Assembly: GCF_028389875.1 (NCBI RefSeq)
Contig: NC_084676.1
Location: 1,054,001 to 1,118,000 of the forward strand
Direction: 5' to 3'
DNA length: 64,000 nt
Source of the DNA: Rhea pennata
Taxonomy: Eukaryota; Chordata; Aves; Rheiformes; Rheidae
Below the pieces are notes generated by a model. The model made no database searches. It saw only the letters and a program-made list of their open reading frames with translations, and was not told the DNA's origin. The translations under genes were made by a program, and so were the position numbers. Positions within the stretch are counted from its first letter, which is position 1. The number at the start of each line of letters is the position of its first letter. This document shows, piece after piece, positions 59,501-64,000 of the stretch.

Positions 59501-62500
59501 TCTCTGCAGCAACGCCTGTTCCGCTCCCAGCTGGCAAACAGGCAGGGGAAATGCTCTCGGCAGGGAAGGGCCTCACGTCCGGAGAGCAGGACCACATGTC
59601 TCTCCCCTCCTCAGGAGCACTGAGCTTGAAGAGGGCAGTGGGTAACTGCCACGGCACCCATGCACCTCATCAGACACGACTGAAGCGCAGGGCAGGCTCA
59701 CCCAGCACCCACAAACCTACCCAAGGCAATGTTAGCTCATTGGCTGGTTGGTGGAGGGTAAAAGGTAGAAGGGGTTTAATGACAGCTGTTGAAAGCGTGC
59801 GCACACACACACATGAGTACCAGTTCGAAGGGCATCTGTGCACCTTGCTGGGGGAAAATCTCATTTGCACCACGGAAGGCAGAGGGAAGGGTGCAGCAAG
59901 GCCATATTCCCCCTCCACGCAATGCAAAACTCCAGATTCAATTCGCTCTCCTGATAAGCTCAGCAGCCAAAGCCTTCAGGGTTGGGAGCAATTCTCCTCC
60001 TCTCTGCAGCGTCCTCAGGTCTCCCCAGCACTAATTAGAGTGCCGGCCGTGGCGTGAAAGAAACTCCTGGCGGATTCAGCTCCTAGCCAGGCGACGGCTG
60101 CAGGGTCATTAGTTCTTGTCAGCCCCTCGCCAGGCCGCTCCTACCCGGCATGCTCCGCGGAGAGCTCACTGCACTCCCCATCCCCGCAGGCTGGGAGGCA
60201 GCGCCAGTGCCCGGCCAAGGACCGCCTGGCGTGCCGGCTGCCGCAGCCGACACAGCGAGGAAGGCAGCACGCAGCCAAGCAGGACCGGCTTGGCGAGGGC
60301 TTGCCGGGGCGTGCTGCCCCACCAAAGCCCCTGGGGTGATGGTTAAAGAGATGCTTCAGGCCACCCTGGTGCTCCAAGGCCAGGGACGCAGCCAGCATCT
60401 CTCCAGGCACCAGCTTCCCTGGCATGGAGGTCCAGTCTGAGGTCTCCCAAACCCCCTGTCTGTGGCAGGGCATCCCTATGGGAGCACTCGGGCATAGAGA
60501 AGTGAACCCACTTGGGGATCAGCAGATGGTTAGCAACACCTCGGAGCACCTCTATGTTCCTGCAAGAGCCTGGCGCTCCCTCAGAAAGCATGTAGCAGTG
60601 GGCTGCAAACCAGGAAAGGCTGGTGAGGATGGCCAGCCAGCCTCTTTACTGCTCTGCTACCAGAGGGAAACTGAGGCAGGGAAGGACTGGGACATGGCCA
60701 CGCACTTAGCATCAGACAGGGCATCCGAGCTTGGAGGTTTCAGCTTTTACTGCTAATTCTCATCACACAGCCACCCTTGCAGCCTGGGTATAAGTGTGTG
60801 CATGGGGGGACAGAGAGAGAAGAGGTGGCAGGAAAAGAGCACAGTCCAAAGCAGAAATGCAAAGTGCCTCAGACCAATCCTGTGGTTCACGGAAACGAGG
60901 AGCCCAGTGCCACGAGCGGTGCCTGGCCCATGCCCTGTCCCAAGGCAGGTTGGCCTTGCCACTCCAGCCAGGTGGCCACATAACCTGGCTACTAAACGCG
61001 TCAGGCAGCAACGTCGCACCCACAGTAACCCAGGCAGCCCCAGCTCCCACCCTCCTGGTGCAGAGGCCAATGCAAAGAGCACAACCCAAACCAGCACAAT
61101 GCCCCCAGCACCAGAAAAAGCTGACTCACAGGCTGGATCTGACCCATGGGCTGCCACTTGGCCTTCAATAACACACTGTCACATTGACCCAACCCCACAG
61201 CCCGTAAAATTCACGGGCAAGCAGTTGCCAGATGTGCCCACACCACCTCCGGAGCAATAGCTGCTTTCCCAGCACTCAGCCCTGGAGCCGGCACAGCTCT
61301 GCCCAGTGCCATGGATAAGTGCCGGCGTGCTCAATGCACATTTCCCCAGCACAGCTTGACTTTTCAGCGTGGGATGGGGGAGTTAGCAAGAGGCAATGCT
61401 TGCTGCAAGGTGTTCCTGGGGGTCTGTACCCCACCCGAGAGCAATCATGTGCTCTTACAGCACGCATGACATGAGCACACTGATGAATGCTACCTTTGTA
61501 AGGGAAGGACTCACCAAAACAGTGTGACCAGGGGTCCACAGGGCCTCCCAATCTGTTCATCCCCATGCCCCTGCCCCAGTTCTCCTCGATCGCCTCTCTC
61601 TTTGCTCTCTCCTGCCTGAGACAGCTTCCCAAGGACTTGGGTAGCCCATCAGTGGTGCCTTTGAGGACAAGAGCGTTTGCCCACCAAGTGCTTCTAGACA
61701 GGACCAGGCAGTCGCAGCTCCAGGCTGGATCAGGACAGGCATATCTACCCATCCACTGTCTGCAAAACAAGTCCTTGAGGTCCTCCCTCCAGCCTGGCTT
61801 GGCCTGTATAGATAGGCAAATGCCACCAGGATATGCAAACCCCTCCCCAAACTGGAGGGTCAGCCCCATTTCACTCCTGGAATGCACCACGAACCCGGGA
61901 GATAGGTCTCGGCTCCCAGAAGAATATTGCCCCTGGGTAAGCAGGCAGCCCCAAGCCAGAAACACAAATGCGCAATGGGAGAAGAAGAAATAAAGGCAGG
62001 GATGCTCCGGAGACGCAGCCTGGGCCCCTTTATTGCTCCAGGCACAGCTCAGAGCAATCACAGCTTCTCATCCTCTGCTGGTCTCCCCAGAGATGGCTAC
62101 TCCAGTTTCCTCCCAAAATATACTAGACACAGCCCTATCCCTCCCCCAGCACATGCTTTCAGGTCCTCCAGAAGGTCAGTAAAGCCCAGGGATTTCTCCC
62201 TCCTTTCCCCTCCTCTCTTCCTCCTGCGTAGCCAAAGCGATGCACCCACTCCAAGTGACGGAAGGCGGCCCCCTCCCAGTAGCCACCTAGTTCCAGGAGA
62301 GGACGTGTCCCAAGCAGGGAAGGTCTCTCTCTTCTTGGAAGTCCCCTGCGACCTTCCAAAGCGCTGCGACTGGCGGCCGTGCCGGGGCAAGCCTGGGCAA
62401 AGCAGCTAGGGTAGATTGTATTTCGTGCCCGGGCGCAGCACGCTGAGCGCCCAGTCCCCCCGGAGCGGCACAGGGCACGCCAGCCCCCTCTTCTCATTAG

Positions 62501-62999
62501 CAATGTGCTGCGAGAGATTTATGCGGTGACAAAATTTAAAGCCTGAAGCAGAGCGAAACCAAGCGCCTCCCGGCGCCTCTCCATGCGCGCTGGTGTAAAT
62601 CAGGAGAGACTCTAATGAAGTCTGCGGAGGAAGGCAGCTCGGCCACGGCTGCCCCGCAGCCCGGCCTCCCACCCCGCTGCACCCTGGTGGGTGCAAGCAC
62701 CATCCCACCCCACGTCCCCGCGGCCAGTGAGCGTCCCCGGCACATGGTCAGCACCAGGGTAATGCTACCGGATCCAACGCCCCACAGCTTGGGGAGAGTC
62801 CTGTATTTCTCAGAGGGGCTTTCTCGTGCTATCGCCTCCCAGTTCAGGGCTTCGCCCTGACCTGCATCACCTCAGGGAAGGCGCAGGAACCCCAGTCACC
62901 CTTAGGAGGTCCCTCCTTCCCTCAAAGCACACGCAGGCTCTGCAGGCAGCCCGTCACAGAGCCACACGCACACCCTCCAGCCCAGCACCGGCATAAACG
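53561..62999. other. Upstream flank of CXXC5, no gene recognised
   Basis: Frames of up to 261 codons (61276-62061 minus) occur but are rich in Cys, Trp, Ser, Pro and Gly, lack domain motifs, and overlap frames in other phases. I looked for ubiquitin-conjugating enzyme sequence, because UBE2D2 neighbours CXXC5 in mammals, and saw none. A short CA repeat lies near 59801-59812 and a poly-C near 57938. No RNA gene or transposon was recognised. Confidence 0.45.
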
Positions 63000-63330
63000 G
63001 AGGGAGAGGGGCCCAGCTGAAAGAGAAGAGCTTTATCTGATGAATATTCAACGCGCAGCTGAAATTCCAGGTCCACAGCTAATCCTTAAAGATCGCTGCT
63101 CCGTGGGGAATCTCGGGCCGGTTTGCGGGATAGAGGATCAGAGGAGCTCAAAATGGAAAAGACCACATATTACAGATAACAGAGGCCGTTCCTCGCAAGG
63201 GCAGGGAAGAGCTGCAAAGAGAGGGACTTATTTGCCTCTGCCTTCCTGGCTGCTCTAAGTGTTTTCCAGCCTCCTCTGTTGAGTTAACGTCCTTTCAGAT
63301 TAGCTGCTGAAGCTGTGGCCTTGCAGCTGA
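63000..63330. promoter_or_regulatory. Candidate conserved upstream segment
   Basis: Unique sequence with CTTTATCTGATGAATATTCAACGCG (GATA and homeobox-like), CAGCTAATCCTTAAAGATCG and ACATATTACAGATAACAG motifs. The balanced composition differs from the GC-rich surroundings. Texture and motif evidence only. Confidence 0.22.
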
Positions 63331-64000
63331 GTGTCGGTTATTTCCAGGATTAGGCTGGTTGCAATTACCGAAACATCCAGCGCGAGTGCAGGTGAAGGGA
63401 CGACAGCTGAACCGCTTCCCTTCCTCTCCCTGCTCCCCAAAATCCCTCTGCTTTCCCAGCCGCCAGCCCCGCTCCCAACAGCGCTGGCTCTGCCCGCTCC
63501 CTGCAGCCCCAGCGGGTCTGTTCTTGCAGCAGGAGGAGAAGGAAAAGCCAAGTATTACTTGAAATAAAACATGCCCCCGTGAGCGGGTTGCAGCAGACGC
63601 AGCGCAGCTGAGCCCACGCGGGACGCTGCAAAGCGATGGATTTAACAGGCTGGCAAGGCAACAGGAGACTTTCCAACGGCCCAAACAGCCCCAAGCCCAT
63701 CCGCTACCTCTCTCTGCTCCACCAAACGCCCTCCAGACACTGCTGGGACCTTGGTTATCCCTCTCGAGCTCCGCAGGGCAACGGTAACCCATGCTCCGCC
63801 GGGGAGGGTGCCACTGCCGGCGTGGGATGAGGCAGCCCTGCATCAGGGACTCGCCGGAGCAGCGGTGTCGGATCCTGACACGCACACGCATACTCCATCG
63901 GCACGGTCAACCTGCTCCACCGCAGCGCCCTTCGCTGGTGAGGAGCTCAGCCTCCAGCTGGGCCCCACACCGCTGCACGCACCGGGCTGTAGCGGGGAGC
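63331..64000. other. No recognisable gene at the window edge
   Basis: GC-rich sequence with a 198-codon minus frame (63295-63891) overlapped by two shorter minus frames and several plus frames. No domain, RNA gene or repeat was seen. Confidence 0.4.

Noticed and set aside
61276..62061. 261-codon minus-strand ORF upstream of CXXC5
   Set aside because: It is Cys/Trp/Gly/Ser-rich with no domain, overlapped by frames in other phases, with no splice-consistent structure. No similarity to UBE2D2, the mammalian neighbour, was visible.

Overview
The window is nuclear DNA of a vertebrate, most probably a bird. Three things point there: widely spaced coding exons with consensus GT-AG splice sites, CpG islands, and CR1 LINE remnants, one ending in the ATTCTGTG-type octamer tail typical of avian CR1. 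There are no operons, prokaryotic mobile elements or CRISPR arrays.

The only gene I can name is CXXC5 (also called RINF), on the minus strand. A long coding exon (29112-29900) carries the start codon and the complete CXXC zinc finger. After an 8.3 kb intron, a 45-nt terminal exon (20733-20777) supplies the last 14 residues and the stop. The predicted protein has 277 residues. About 970 nt of AT-rich 3' UTR follows, to a polyadenylation signal at 19783-19788. The coding exon has a 234-nt 5' leader back to a strong splice acceptor at 30134/30135, and this leader holds three short upstream ORFs and a 22-T run. The upstream leader exon or exons must lie at higher coordinates. A very GC-rich CpG island at about 50.6-52.5 kb is the best promoter candidate, giving a gene span of about 31 kb.

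Layout by coordinate: 1-19.3 kb is the 3' flank. It has one unassigned candidate coding exon (5311-5591, minus), a GGAGA microsatellite, a perfect 17-bp-arm hairpin, a decayed short-unit repeat and some enhancer-like segments. 19.3-20.8 kb is the CXXC5 3' end. 20.8-29.1 kb is the coding intron, with a second CpG island next to the last exon and an internally deleted CR1 copy. 29.1-30.1 kb is the main exon. 30.1-50.6 kb is the presumed 5' intron, with a 47-bp minisatellite, a decayed L3/CR1-like LINE and enhancer-like patches. 50.6-52.5 kb is the promoter island. 52.5-64 kb is upstream sequence without a recognisable gene.

The named gene fits one regulatory theme. CXXC5 binds unmethylated CpG through its finger and Dishevelled through its C-terminal part, and it lies between two CpG islands of its own locus, so autoregulation is possible but unproven. 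I see no multi-gene novel system. The items most worth checking are the unassigned exon at 5.3-5.6 kb, the uORF/poly-T leader, the intragenic CpG island, the 47-bp minisatellite and the nested hairpins at 13.4 kb. All CpG-island limits and enhancer-like calls were made by eye.
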